DNA of 64,000 bases. Source: Sinotaia quadrata (taxonomy: Eukaryota; Mollusca; Gastropoda; Architaenioglossa; Viviparidae). Positions 35,601-50,968 of the stretch are shown piece after piece. The DNA lies in NCBI GenBank assembly GCA_028829895.1, contig CM054181.1, positions 105,448,360-105,512,359 on the forward strand, read 5' to 3'. Position 1 is the stretch's first letter. Each line of letters opens with the position of its first letter. Position numbers and translations under genes: made by a program. Under the pieces are notes generated by a model. That model saw nothing but the letters and a program-made list of their open reading frames with translations, was not told the origin of the DNA and did no database searches.

Positions 35601-38600
35601 TGCCACTCAAATATTTTGGATACTTTATGAGCCACTGATTAAATTTAATGGAGCTAATTTTGTCTCATTGTTCACTGAATAATCTAATCAGAGGCAAGAT
35701 TGTTCTGTTTTTATTTTTTAAATACATATTTTGGGGTAATTTTTTCAGATCAGTCACAAATATGTAGAGCGACGTCTGCTTGTTGCTGAAGCTTGTGGAG
35801 CATTAGCATCTTATCTACCAGTAAGTAAAATATCACTAAAAAACTTGATGATATTTTAATTTATTGTTTCAGTGATGTTTTAACTCTATGATGCCTTCAC
35901 TCATTGTGTAACTCAGTGAGGTTTAACTTTGTGATGTTTAAACTCTATGATGCCTTCACTCATTGTTTAAGGAGAGCTGTAACTTAGTGAGGTTTAACAT
36001 TGTAAGGTTTTAACTCGGTGATACTTTTACTTAGTGTTGCTTTCATTTATAGAAGCTTTAATTTAGCATTGCTAATTTAGTGAGGCTATAATTTAATAAT
36101 GCTTTAACTTAGTGAGGCTATAATATTGGGAAATTCTGTCTTCCTTAAGTGCATGTACAACTTTGTACAACTAGGCAACTGTCAGTCTGCGTACAATTTA
36201 TGTTTAATTTTCGCCAGAAATCTGAGTTTGTTGTTTTTTCCGACTGCTGTTGCAAAAAATTGTTTAAAACATTTTGGTTTTTTTTTTTTAGCCAGAAATG
36301 CTGAGCTCATTGGTTTTGTCCATGCTACAGCAGATGCTCCTCGATGATAAAGATGAGGAGGTGAGAGAGGCTGTTGTTCGCAGTTTGGCCATTTTAACAG
36401 GATTCATTACAGATGCTGACAAGTACTCACAGGTTTGAAACAAGTATTTGATAGATAAAATTACATCTCTTTGTTCCTTATTTATATTGAATTTATTCTT
36501 GCTTTTTATTTGCTCATGCTTGCTGTTGACCATAACACTCAAACTCATTTGTTCTTTTGGATATTTTTCAATGAAGATCTTGCTATTTACTGGAATTGTG
36601 TCTTGTCATTTCTTGTACATGGTTTGATTAGTTTTGTCTTTTCTTGATACATATAATGATGGATGTCTGTGTTCTTGTTTATTAAATACTAATGGTAGCT
36701 TGCATTCTTGTTTATTACATACTGACAGTAGTTTGTGTTCTTGTTTCTTAAATACTAATGATAGTTTGCGGTCTTAAATACTGACAGTAGTTTGTGTCTT
36801 TGTTTTTAATACTGACACTAGTTTGTGTCTTTGTTTTTAATACTGACACTAGTTTGTGTCTTTGTTTTTAATACTGACACTAGTTTGTGTCTTTGTTTTT
36901 AATACTGACACTAGTTTGTGTCTTTGTTTTTAATACTGACACTAGTTTGTGTCTTTGTTTTTAATACTGACACTAGTTTGTGTCTTTGTTTTTAATACTG
37001 ACACTAGTTTGTTTCTTTGTTTTTAATACTGGCAGTAGTTTGTGTCTTATTAATATTTGTACAGACAACAGTACATGTCCTTCCTTTGATACATCAACTG
37101 ACAGCTTTCTTTTTTATATCTTTGATTTGCAGGCATATGACTTATTGCAGATAGCATTGCGTGACTCATCAGAGAAAGTACAGCACGTGGCCTTGAAAGT
37201 TTTTCTGCCGTCATTTGCAGTTTGGTCATATCACCTGAATCGGCTGGAACACCAGCTACTTCATGCAGTTCTGCGAGACTTGGAGGATATAGTTAAGGCA
37301 ATTTCAGTTTTCTTTGGTGTGGGCTTTTCACTCTTATGGAATGCTGACTCACTGGAAGAATGAAATATTTAAAGACAAATATTTGAAAAGCAACTTATAA
37401 AAGTGTTGTGATAATTATAAATCTTATAATTCTTTTTACTTAGCAAAACTCGTAATTTTTTGTGTCAAGTTCGTAGTTATTATTTTCTTTTTTCTTTTTG
37501 CATTTAAATGTTTATATTTGAATTAGAGGTTTGGTTACTGGTATTTTGGGGTTGCTTGTATTAATTAGGCAGACATAGTAGGTAATCTTGACAAATATGG
37601 CATTGGCCTTGATAAAGGTGAAGGACTAATGGAAGCTATTGGATTATTGCATTTTATCTTTTCTTTGTGTGTAGAAATATTGGTGTAGAAATCAGGGCCA
37701 TACTAATTTGGGTTGCTGTTGTTAACACATGCCAAGTGTTGTCATGATTGTACAGTGTGCTTTTAATCACATTACCACTTAATGTTTGGTATATGGGACT
37801 ATAGATCATGTGATATAAAGGATTTAATTTAATGAAGTCATCTATAACTGGATTCTTGTCTTGTAAGACTATTTTAAAGAAATAAGGATACATTTCGTCA
37901 TTGTTATATATAAGAGAGAACAATACATGATTGGTTCATTATAGAGAAATCCAGTGTTGCTCTTTGTTCATTTTAATTTCCTCTCAAACATTTTTTTGTC
38001 ATCGGCCTAAAAGTACCATTACTTGGAAGTCTGAGTAAGGTGATACGAATGATCTGCATAATGCCATAAAATAAAGAAACATAGTTAACTTCTGTAAAAT
38101 AACTTGTCTCCCCTCAAATCTGTTTCATTTGTTAAGTTTAGGTATTAATGTCTTTCCCAGGCTCTTTTCTTTTCCTGCAAATTTTTGTTCTTTAAATTTT
38201 TGGCTCAGTTTTTATGTCTAAACTCAGACACATCAATATTTTTAGATTCAGAAATTGGGTAGAAAACAATTTTCTCACAGCCATTATTCAGTCTGCAAGT
38301 TCTTTTTCTAATATGAACAGTCGATATGAGAAGATGAATTGTTATCTTTAAAGTATATCTTTTTCCACAGCACTGAGTGCCTAGACTCAAATATCCTTCC
38401 TGGCTTTGATGTATGAAAATAATTAGGGAATTAAAAACCAAATAAGAATCCTGAGGAATATATACTAAATGGTAGTAAGATTGTAAAGTTTTAAGGGCTG
38501 ACAATATGTATTTTCATAATTTATCAACATTTTATTCATATTTATTACATTATTTGGTCAATAACGAGTCACTTTCATAGACCTAACTGTGATAGAGGGG

Positions 38601-41600
38601 AGGTAATTCTAGGACCAAGAGGTATAAGTTTGTGATTGTTTGTCATCATCTAAGATCATTTGTAAATTCTCTTCACTTTTCTCTCACGTTTTTTCTTATA
38701 ATTAGATAAAATATTAAGATAATTAAAAAAAAATGGATTCACCATGGCAACCAGACAGGATACGATATGGGATGGGGATTACATTCTTTCAATGCTTGTT
38801 ATTTTTCTGAAATATTTTTAATCCACCATTTGTTATGGTAGTTTAATTATTGTTTGTAAGACTATATTTAACTTATTGTGGAACATTTTATGTTATAATA
38901 AAAGAAATAATGGTAATCTTTGGGGAAAATATATTCTTTTTGTTTAGATTGGCCCAAATGTAAATTTCCTTTTTGTTTAAAATCGCCCATGTGTAAATTT
39001 TAGAAATAATTATTAGGAAAGAAAGAAAGATTGCAATCAAGGAACAATAATTTCATTGAGACAAAGTTTATTTAGATTAGAAATTTTAATTATGTTTTTT
39101 AAAAACTTGTAATTTGCTTGTGGCTCTCACATGCATGGCACTTAAAAACTCACCACAACTGTTGAAAGTCTTTACTTTGTCATGTCTCTCAGTTTGTTTA
39201 TAACAGACGGCTGAAGTGGCTTGTTCTTTTCCCTGACTGTTTTACTCTGAAGAGCTGTGAGTCAGCTTTGGTCATCAGGAGGCCTGAATGACTTAGAATA
39301 AAATACTTTCATGCAGTTTAAAGTTGCCGCTGGAGTTTCTCCTTAGGCAAAACCACAGAAGGCTTACTCTGTCTTTTGAATGTAATGCTAGGCTGTTTAC
39401 TTGAACTTGGTAGGTTGCCAGAATTTATTGAGGACTGAATATAATAGTGTCTGAAAATCTAGAATTTATTGAGGACTGAATATAATAGTGTGTCTGAAAA
39501 TCTAGAATTTATTGGGGACTGAATATAATAGTGTCTGAAAATCTAGAATTTATTGAGGACTGAATATAATAGTGTCTGAAAATCTAGAATTTATTGAGGA
39601 CTGAATATAATAGTGTCTGAAAATCTAGAATTTATTGGGGACTGAATATAATAGTGTCTGAAAATCTAGAATTTATTGAGGACTGAATATAATAGTGTCT
39701 GAAAATCTAGAATTTATTGGGGACTGAATATAATAGTGTCTGAAAATCTAGCTGCATGCTTTATTAGCCATGAACCTGACAGCATAAGGACAAAGGTGTT
39801 CTTGCATGGTGATGAGAAAGCAAGTGACATCATGCAATGGAAGAGTTTGGTTCGCTGGTCGTTGTTGTTTGCATTGATGATACTCTGATATGTATTTTTT
39901 CTTTTTTTTTGTCAGTGTGATGTGCATGAAAACAATGCAAAATTCAAAGGTATTTGTGAAGAAAAGGCATGGTTGTTGCCATTTAATGTTTGTTGGATAG
40001 AAGAATTTTGTTCTTTTCTTCTTTCTGTTTTCTTTTACTTCTCACCCACATTCCTTCTTTTTTAAAATTTTCTTCTATCCTATTTCCTTCTGTCTGTTCC
40101 ACATTTCTTTCACTCATTCCCTAATTTCTTATGTCTAACCCCTATTTTATTATGTCCATTTCCTATTTTACTGTGTCCATAGACAGTTTCCAAGATTTCT
40201 TATATCTCTTTCCGTATATTCCCTGTTTCCATCCAACTGTCCCCTATTTCTATTTGTTCCCTATTTCCTTCCATCAATCATCTGTGTCTTTCCATCCATC
40301 ATCTGTTTCCTTCCATCCATCATCTACTTCTTTCTATCCTTCATCTACTTATTTTTTTTCTTTCTCTCCATTTTCTCTTTCATTCAACTCTCCCCCTTTC
40401 TGTTCCCTAAATTTCTTTCCACACATCACCTGTTTGTTTGTCCATTTCCATATTTCTTTCCATCCATCCATCCCATCCATCCATCCATCCATCCATTTTC
40501 TGTTCCCTTCCATTCATTTTCGCTTTCCTCATTATGCCTGTCACTAGAAAAGTTAATGCAATATTAATTGGAGACTGCATTTGTTGCTCTTCATAGTAGT
40601 AAATTTAAATACTCTTAACTGTACAATGAAAGCTTCAAATAGTGTGTTATATATTTAACCCATAGTCACAATTGTAAACAAAAATGTTATTATGTACTTC
40701 ACTATTTCGCATCTTACTAGCCTATTCTCCCACCAGCACTTTCTGGCTCACTGAACTCCCTGTGTTTGTGTGTGTGTGTGTGTATTTGTGCACATATGTA
40801 TCAAGAGAGAAAGAAAGGGAATTTTTACCTGTGAAATTAGACTTTGATTTGAAGTCATGTACATCGTTAAAAGAATCTTAGTCACTCTGTTTAATACAAC
40901 AGCAGTTTATTCTCCCCCTTATCACAAACTCCAGAAGAATAGTGGTTGTATATTTTTTTTTTTTTTAAAGAAATCAGTATAATCTTGGCAGACTTTTAGT
41001 CACAGCAAACCTTTTTAAAAGGTCTGTTTTCTTATTTGCTCATAATTCTCTTTTAAAAATATATATTATATATTAATTTTGATGAAATTACACATTTGAA
41101 ATACAGAATTGATTTTGAAGGAAAACCACAGGAGACAAGAAAACATTTAAAAGATTTTTTTTATTGTGGATGGGTATGTGAAGTTATTTCCCTTGAGACA
41201 GCATCCTTAACTTTTTGTGCCTGCTTTATAATTCTACTTGTATGTGCAATTTCAACTGATCTGTCTGGACATCTGGAAAGCAAATACTAGCATGTTGTGA
41301 TCTCTCTGCTCTATCCCTTCAAAAGTGTAATCTCAGTATTTTATCCCACCTATCTGCAATCAAGTCATGGTAATTTCTGAATATTTTTATCAAAATTTAG
41401 CATTAGGAGGCCTGTGTAGCTAGTGAGTGTGGATTTTGTTTTCTATTTTATTAATATTTATTACATATTCATTATTCTGCTTATTTTTAATATGTTTAGC
41501 ATTAATAGAAATGTATACACCTGTCTTTTAGTATATAGTGCTTAGTTCACTGTGATAATTTCAAATGTTTGTTGAAAGTCTAGACCGATAGTGGCAAATG

Positions 41601-44600
41601 GATTTTGCAAATAAGGTGTTAGGTACATACAGTACAGATAAGGCAGAAGATGGTAACAGGTTACATAACATCAGCAGTAACTGTAGTTCGAGAAACTATC
41701 TACAACCCTTTCTAGATAGGTTTTTAAAGTTTATATCATGAGTTTTACTTATTTATTTATTTTTGCTGAGATTATTAATCTTGTCTCTTGTCCCACATAT
41801 TATAATGTGTATTTGATCTTAGGAAAAGAAATTACATATACAATATCGTGACACCTTTATTATTTTTTTCAACTAGTTTTAGCATTACTAGTAAATGAGT
41901 ACAGAGTGTTTTATTTTACTAGATAAAAAGCATTAAAATAACCAAATTTTATCTTGGAATTCATCATCTGAAGAGAAAAATTAAAACAGATCTTTTTTAG
42001 ATTTTGTGGCATATTAAAATTTATACTGCAAAAATTACAAAAGAAGATTGAACAGTAAGAATGACTTTAAAATACATTTGAACTAAATGTGAACAATGTT
42101 AATTATTGAAACATTTACTTGGTAGCTGCTCCTAAGAAAGTGCATATTCAGATGTCCAGAAAAGATCATCACACTTCTACCAGGTCTTATTCAAGTTTTT
42201 GTATAACTTTTCTGGAGGCTGCACACACTTTCCAGTGTATTAGTTTACACAAGTCAGATTTGTCTTTAGTGGAATATTGTTTGAAAAAATTTAACAGAAT
42301 TTTTTTTTTGTCTGAAATTTTACTTTTCAAGTTTATATTAAAGATACTGTACAATTATTACAATTTATAATCAAATTTTTATTTTTTTATTTTAATCTGG
42401 ATAACTTGGAATGTTGTGCAAAAGCATAAAAAGATGATATAATATATATCCTCCTTGAATAAGACCTGCTCCTCTGTACATATTGTCTGAAAGCTTGTTC
42501 ATTTTATGATTTGCTGCTCACCTTGTTTACCCTTTATCCTGGGAGCATGACAGTCTGTTTGAAATGGTTCATTTCGATCATTTCATTTGTAGGAATCATT
42601 GTAATGCCATTACATTTTTTTTCTAGTTGATATAATACAATATAAATGGTGGATTGATGCATTGTTACTTCATAGCTAGATGAAGCATCACTTCTGTTTG
42701 TTTGACTCAAATACCTGAGTCATTTTAATCAGTCTAAATTTTGCTATTGAGGTGTACTCAGTAAATTACCCAATGGATTAATTTGATTTTGATACCTACT
42801 CCAAACATTAACTTATTTTATGGATAGTGTATATTTTGGCTGATGTCTGGATGGCATAAGTACCTCTTCAGTACTCTTCTGCCACCAGCACCTGCTCTCT
42901 AACCCATTCACCATCTAAGTTGCTTCACCCACAGTTATGGGCATAGAGGTGAAAGGTTAAATCTTCATAATTCTTGCATTTTGCGCTTGTTGGGAGAAAG
43001 CTTATTAGTGACTAAAATGACTGTTAATGAGTTCTCCTGGGAATAAATGTTTTAAGCAAACTGCTGCAGGCCTTTTCTGTGCTGTTTGTTTGTTTGTGCT
43101 TATTTTCAATTGTTATTGTGCATCGCATGGGGCTGGTTGTTGGAAATTCAGATTTATTAATGACACCTTGATTGCTTTGTGCTCTGTTACTATAACAACA
43201 AACTGAGTGTTTTTTTCTTTTTAGTTTACAAAGAGAGTTGCATTTTTCTTTACTTTGATTCAAAACCATGTTTCTCAGTATATCTTTGTGTTGATAAGAT
43301 TATTTATCCTTGATTGATATAAACTTACATAGTGTCAGAATTCTTGTACAACTTTTAACACGTGCTTTCAGTCCTTTTAGACTAATTTTTACTGAATGTC
43401 AATGTTTTGCACATGTTGAACCACACACATTGAAATTAAACTGCTGTCTTTTGGAACTAATTTTAAGTTTGCATTCTATCAAAAATGATTTAGATCATGA
43501 TGTACAGGAGCAACCAGACACTTCTTTGATGAAATGTCTGTGAGAAATGCCATGGTTTTACATTGAAGATAATTTTATTTAGCATTTCTTGGGGTGCTAA
43601 ATTGCCTTTTCTCTGCTTTGGAAATGTTTAACTGAAATAGTCTCTTGCATTTTCTTACAGGACTTTCATTTACATATAACATTGTATATATAAATTCACA
43701 TATACACTTATTTAATATACTCATGCTCTTTATGCTTATAGTGTATGTATAAATTCCAGTGTGCGCATAATTATACTCATGTTCTTTCTGCTTATATTGT
43801 ATTTTGTAATTAATTCAGTCATTGTTATTTATATATGATTAATGATATAATATTTGCATATAAAGAGAATAATACCTAAACAGTTTTCTCTCATATACTG
43901 TCGAAAAAAATGTATGTATCACTTTACTAATACTATTTAAGTAAATAATTTTCACTACATTGTAAATTGATTTAGCCATAATGTTTTTTTTTACAACTGC
44001 AAAGTTTTATATGTAAGTAACATTGATTAAATATAATTTATATCTATACTTATACAAATTAATTAAAACAAATATTAATAGTTCTATTATTTTGTTTGTT
44101 TTAAAACTAAAATGAAGGAGAGAAAATGAAAGATTGTTTAAAACTTATAAATCATTACATAATTATAGTCTCAGCATTGTTACATATATTTATTTTAGAA
44201 TTGAAAGTATTAAGAAATTTATAATATATATATATATACACACACATTATGTTTGAGTTAGAAGATAAAAATATTACAGAATTTCAGGTTTACAAATAAT
44301 TGTTTTGTAAATCAGTTTATTACTTATTTAGAAATATTATATCATATAATGTGCATACAAATAATTATTTCACAATATTTTGAAAATTCCATTTTTAAAA
44401 TTAGAATTTTATTAATAGTGCATATTTTCTATATAGGGTGCTATTGCACAACAGAAAAGTAACAGCTCAACAATACTGCCTTTGAATGAGTCACGGTTTC
44501 TCTTGCAACTTCATGCTCTACAGGAGTTACTTCCCTTCCTATACATATATGTGTTGGAGACTTGTCCTGAATCTCACATCCAACCAGATGACAGTTTGAT

Positions 44601-47600
44601 TGTTGATTGTAAGTTATTCTACTAGATGGTTATAATAATGATACTGTACACTCTTGGCATCTTTATAGGTATTAATTACATTTTTACTGTGAAACATTAG
44701 TTTATTAAAATCAAATTATGTATTGCTATGTTGTTGTGTATCTGGTTCACATTCCACCTATAATTTCTGTTACACTTTGTTGTCTTTTTGTTCACATTTT
44801 GGTTAAAATCTGTGCATCATACATTGAAACATTGCAGTCTGTTGAATTCACATTCCATCTTTAACCTCTTTTGTATTCATTGTTAATTTTTCCTGTCTTT
44901 TTAATTCACTTCCCAACTATTAACTCCAGTTCACATATTGCTGTATGTCTAACTCACATCTCAACTGTAAATTCTAATTCACATATTGCTGTATTGATGT
45001 ATACCTAAATCACATACCAACTGTAAACTTTAATCCATATGTTGCTACATTGCTGAACATCTAATTCACATCAACTTCTCTTTTTACAAAATTTGCTATG
45101 TTCAGTGTCGATGTTGCCACAAGCTACAAGTCCACTGTCTGATCTAACTGTCATTTGTGGTGGGGAAGAGAGACTGATGGAACTCATTCGACACTTTGAG
45201 AATCATGTTAATCAGGAGTGGTTTGAGCCATGGGAACAACTTAACTGGGTAGTTAACAATTTGTAAGTGTAAAAATTTGCGAACACTATTTTCTTAAGAC
45301 TGCACAGAAATGTTATTTTATTATGATTATGAAGGTTATGGAACAGGATTAACCTAATCCTTTTATGTATGCCACAGAGTGAGCACTTAGTTGTAATGTT
45401 GTATGCCACAGAGTGAGCACTTAGTTGTAATGTTGTTTGTCACAGAGTGAGCACTTAGTTGTAATGTTGTATGCATTAACTTGTTCATAAGAGTCCCAGA
45501 TCAAAGAATAGACATAAATATATAAATATATTCTTGCTGGAGCTATTTAAGAGAACACACTCTAGATTACCTTAACACACTTTCAACATTTATATTATTA
45601 AAGTGAAAACATTTTTCTTAGATTTTGTTTTGGTCATTTTAATTATACAGTATTGTTAAAAATAATAATCTGAATGATGTACTTTGATGTTAAATGCAGT
45701 TAAAAATCATATAAAATGGCATATTTTAAGATTAAGGCATAAATTAATAAAAATCATTTTAAGTGGTGTACTTTAATTTCAGATCATTTCAGAGACTCAT
45801 TTTAACATTAGCATTTAGATATAAAAACATCCTATGAAGTGGGGGTTTACTTTAATATAAGCTGTGGCAACTCATTTTAACTTGCTTTATGCAGTGCTTT
45901 CTATGTGTGAGCTGGTTGCTGACTGCTGAGTTATTTTTGGAATGCAGCGTAAATTGTTTGTACAGAGTCAGTTTTCTAGCACAGAGATGAGGTACATTTC
46001 CGGTTAACTTACACATAGCACACAAAACCCTAATATTAAGGTTTTGTTAGGAGAATCATTGTAGTAAACTGTAGTGACACCTTAATATTAGGGTGTCATT
46101 AAAAATCTGCTGTAGTAGTTCCCAATACTCTAATATTAGGGTGTAGTTAAAAAATCTGTAGTACTCCCAACACTCTAATATTAGGGAAGGGAATATTTTA
46201 AAGAGCCATCTGTAGTGGCAGGCAATGTTAATATTAGGGAAGGGAATATTTAAAGAGCCATCTGTAGTGGCAGGCAACATTAATATTAGGGAAAGGAATA
46301 TTTAAAGAGCTATTAATGGTGGAAGGCAACATTAATATTAGGGAAGGGAATATTTAAAGAGCCATCTGTAGTGGCAGACAACGTTAATATTAAGGAGGGG
46401 AATATTTAAAGAGCTATTAGTGGTGGAAGGCGACATTAATATTAGAGAAGGGAATATTTAAAGAGCCATGTGTAGTGGCATGCAACATTAATATCAGGGA
46501 AGCGAATGGTTAAAGAAGTCAGCAGAGGCCAGGTATCAGAAATTTTTCATTTTCAGTTTGACTGTAGTTTCCAGTAGAATATGAACTTTACATACCAATT
46601 CCAGGACAATGAATGATAAAGTGATGTTATCATGTGCCATGTACCAATCAGCAGTTTCTACAGTTAGTAGAAAATCAGGATGTACAATGAATGTGTGTTC
46701 CCCGCAGAAATGTGAACAAAGCTTGACTGTTTGACAGAGATGCAAGCCCCCCCCCCCCCCCCCCCAGCAATTATTACAGCGTAACCATGTGAGTTAGAGC
46801 ATGAGTAATTTTTGCTTGTTTCTTGACCTGTAATGTATCCAAATATCTTCTATTCTTGTTTGGTATAGAGAACTTTCAGATTATATATTTCTTTGTTGTA
46901 GTATCAGAATATTCTAGTCTATTTTTCATCTTGTTTTTATTTACAAGCAAAGATACAGAATGAGGATATATAAATTTATACAGTATGAGGATACACACAC
47001 GCACACACATAAACATGCATGAACGCATACATCATTAACCTTTCTTTTCCCCAGCATGACATTCTACAACCTTTTTTTTTTAATTAAAAAATATTTGGGT
47101 GAATTAAAAAAAATCCTGCTCCTCTTTTTCCCCTCTAGTTCTAATATTGCATACTGTATAGTGTAATTTTTTCTTTTTTTGTTTAGAATTCCTCGTATGT
47201 TAGAAGTGATGATGTGTGTTGGAGTGTCACTACCTCGCATTGTCACAGCATTATGCACCTTTTTCCATCATTTTTGTCAAATGTTTGGAAAGACTTTCAC
47301 TGATAAAAAGGTAAGGCACTACAGTACAACATGATTTAACTTTCTCCAGTAGGCAGTATTCTGTGAAGTTATCTCCTCCATTTAAAAAAAAAAATTAAGC
47401 CATGAACACAGTAGTTGTCACTTTCTTTTGCAGAATGTGGAGATTAAAGTAGTATTGATTTGTATCACAAAAATAAACAAATAACCCATATGATATAGAA
47501 ATAATGTTATGTTTGCATTGAGTACTAGTATCTTAAAATTTATAATCTACTTTTTTAATATATTCTAATTATACTGAACAGGAATAAATAATCCTTACAG

Positions 47601-50600
47601 ACACTAAGACTTTAAAATTCAGTATTGTTTTCAGACAAAATCAAAATGCAGTTTGTGTGTACTGTTTGTTTGCAAAATATATCATTACTTTCATATATTC
47701 TCTAAAACCTTTCAAATAGTTACATGTTCAAGCTAGACAAAATACACAAACACCTTAAAATGACATAACTTTTTATCTGGCATATATGTTATTAATGCAA
47801 ATTTCAGATACTTGATTGCATCAAACATTGGGACATAGTTGTAAGCCATATATGAAAAAATTCGTCAAGTCTAGGTTCTTGTAATAGAGTTTTGGACTCT
47901 GTTTATGATTAGAGCTGTAGTTTTGTGAACTGCACTTGTGAGAAGTGTAAATTACTTTATTTTTCATTTCAGGTCAAGATAAAGTTTGAAGAGCTTGTGG
48001 AGTTACCTGAAGAATGTCTTGGTGTGTAAACGTGAGCAGTTACAAAAAAACACAACAACAAACACATAGACTTGTTTCTTTGACTTTGTTATCGTACATC
48101 ATATGTATTACAGGTTGTTTTGCTAAGGGTGCTGTAGCCATTTTTCTTCTGGGAGAAAACAATTTCTCTTTCATTTCATTTTCTTTTCAAAGTAAAATTC
48201 ATTGTTCGGGGTGTGGTGTAGGGGAAGAAAGATGATTGTATCTGAAAGGATAAACAGCCTATAAATTCTTATAGATTAACTGTTAAAGGTATATAAGGTG
48301 ATTGTATCTGAAAAGATAAACAGCCTATAAATTCTTATAGATTAACTGTTAAAGGTGTATTATTTGACCTTTTTTCTTTACTGTATATAAAAATATTAGG
48401 GGTCTTATTCCCCATCCCAGTGATAATACTGATTATGTATTAAATGTTTTAGAATTTTATTTTACTTCAGAATACAGAATTTTGATGTTAATGTTGAGAA
48501 TTTAGATTGTCTGCTAGTTTGATTTTAAAAATGAAATGGGGTTAAACACTACTTTTCTGTCATATTAAAAAACAATAATTTAATTAATGTTGATGTTAAT
48601 ATTCAAGGTACACAACTCTGCTAATAAAATGATTGTAAGTACATAGTTACTTCTCATAAATAATATTAAAAAATATTTATAAAATAAATATTTCTAATTT
48701 ATTCAGAATAATAATTAAATCAAATTGAAGTCTTCTAGATGATTATAGATGTACAAGGGAGAAGCAGCCTAGAAATCCTTGTAGATTAATGTCAAGGTAT
48801 ATGAAAACTTCAGGTGATTTTATCTGTCTTACTAAATGTATGCAATATGCACTTTCGTATGTAGCAGTGAATTTAGGCAATGACCACATGTATATGTAAA
48901 TGAATTCTTTTTCAGATTCTCAAGTGAACTTAGGTCAGACTGCCATCACCAATTGTATTGTTCCAGTGTTTGCCTCTGGGGTTCTTCTTTCATTTCAAAT
49001 GGTGAATTTCTTGTAATTAATGCACAAGTACAGGCAAAAACTATTCATTTACACGTTTTTGTAATGCAAAATTTAATTATACCAATGAGGAATATCACAC
49101 TGTAAACAGTATACCTGTTTAGAATTAAAATGAAACTGATGCACGGAGAAAAGTAATAATGCTTTATCGATATACAAGCCAGAAATAGCTTTGTAAGTCA
49201 ATATTTCAGCTAAATAACCTTCATCTAGTCAAGTCTTGATATATTCAGAAGTTTGTGTGTGTATGTTGGCATGAATGCATGTATATGCTCAGACCATTTG
49301 TCTGTCCGTCCGTCCGTCCATCCATCCATCCTTCAGATACATATTCTTTTAAAGAATGGATAGATTAGAGTAAATATAAAGAAAAAAGCTTGACTTATTT
49401 GTTTCCTGGAACAAATGAAATACATTTTCCTGTTTAAGAACAAAAAGAAATTTCAATATTTAACAATATAAAATACTTGCCTTGAAATAAACAAAACTAT
49501 GGTACATTGTTATTGAATTTTATGTTAAATCACCTTTGATGACTTCACTCCACTTAGCTACACTTTCCTGCAGTGCTGGTTAATTTCTGCATGGTTTTAC
49601 AATCTGACTGCAGGAGGAGACCAGGAAGGAGGTAGGACACTTCTTGAAAAAGGTGTTATGCACTTTGGCATTTTGCCAGACCTCACTTGACAGCTTGCGA
49701 GCAGCATTCATCCAGCTAAAGTGAGTGATGTTTACTTTCTTTATGGCAGTCCTTTGGTGCTTGTCTCCCTTTCATAGACCATGTCAGAAATTTTAAATAG
49801 TAAAATCATCAAAACCAAAAAGAGCCATCATCATTATTTTTTTTATATTAAAGTTTGGCTACAATAGTTTTAACAATGAACCCCACCAAAGAAAGAAGAA
49901 AAAAAAACAGAGGTAAATAAGAAGTATAAAAACAATTAAAGAAATAAAAGAACTTTGGCTAGTGATTTGCTTAATGTTTTAGTACTCCCACTTTGTACAA
50001 TGCTTAGAGATATTATTGATTGACCTGTTCTTCTCCACTTTAAGTTTATATCAGCTGACATGCTGTATTGTTTTATAAAAGTCTGGTGTGAAATGTTTAT
50101 ATAAACAAAATAGATGTTAATAATTTTTTGTTGGTGGTGATTGTGGTGGTGGGATTTTGTAGGGCGGGTTGGTGAAAAATTGTCATTTGGTTGAATAGTT
50201 AGAATATTTTCTCCGATATTTCAACGATGATTCTGAGTTTATCTGTTTGGTTACTGTCCACTTTAAGAATGGATCCAAGCAACCATGATTTGCTGTTGGG
50301 CGTTTTATGGGATGGTGTTGTGCATACAGCAGCCGTCATCAGAGCAACTTCAGCATCACTTTTTGAGGTAATAAACTGTGGTGTTTTTGCTTTCGGGCTT
50401 AAATAATTCTCCACCTCTATGAATTACAGATGGTAACATCCAGGACACAAAAGAACACAGGAACAACCTGTGGCAATAGATTCCTGTAAGTCTAAATGTC
50501 TTACCAAGTGCACGAATGATAGACGATAATATTCAGAAGGAAACATTGATAGTACATATATCATACAATTTATTTACCAGGCTATTAAGTTTTAATTCCA

Positions 50601-50921
50601 TCTCCTAATGAAATTTGCATTCACTAAGGTTAAAAATTTCAAGTGTGTATGTTTGTAATATGTATACATGTATTATGGCTTGTTTCTGTTTACAGAATGC
50701 TAGGACATGATTGTATCTATATATATTATGGCTTGTTTCTGTGTACAGAATGCTAGGACATGATTGTATCTATATATATTTGTTTCTGTATACAGAATGC
50801 TAGAACATGATTGTATCTATCTATCTATATATATTATGGCTTGTTTCTGTGTACAGAATGCTAGGACATGATTGTATCTATATATATTTGTTTCTGTATA
50901 CAGAATGCTAGGACATGATTG

Positions 50922-50968
<47 letters not shown>

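Larger units (their letters stand above)
37307..44436 (+). other. RELCH intron 14 (7.1 kb)
   Basis: The longest internal RELCH intron. It contains the 41-bp minisatellite (39421-39752) and a pyrimidine-rich CCATC array (40180-40515). I see no exon or nested gene. Exon 15 joins exon 14 in phase without a missing exon. Confidence 0.65.

Noticed and set aside
35234..35635. 133-codon minus-strand frame
   Set aside because: Overlaps RELCH exon 11 antisense; no family resemblance.
40131..40547. 138-codon plus-strand open frame
   Set aside because: It only translates a pyrimidine-rich CCATC/TTTCC array into repetitive Ser/Phe/Pro; no splice or start context.
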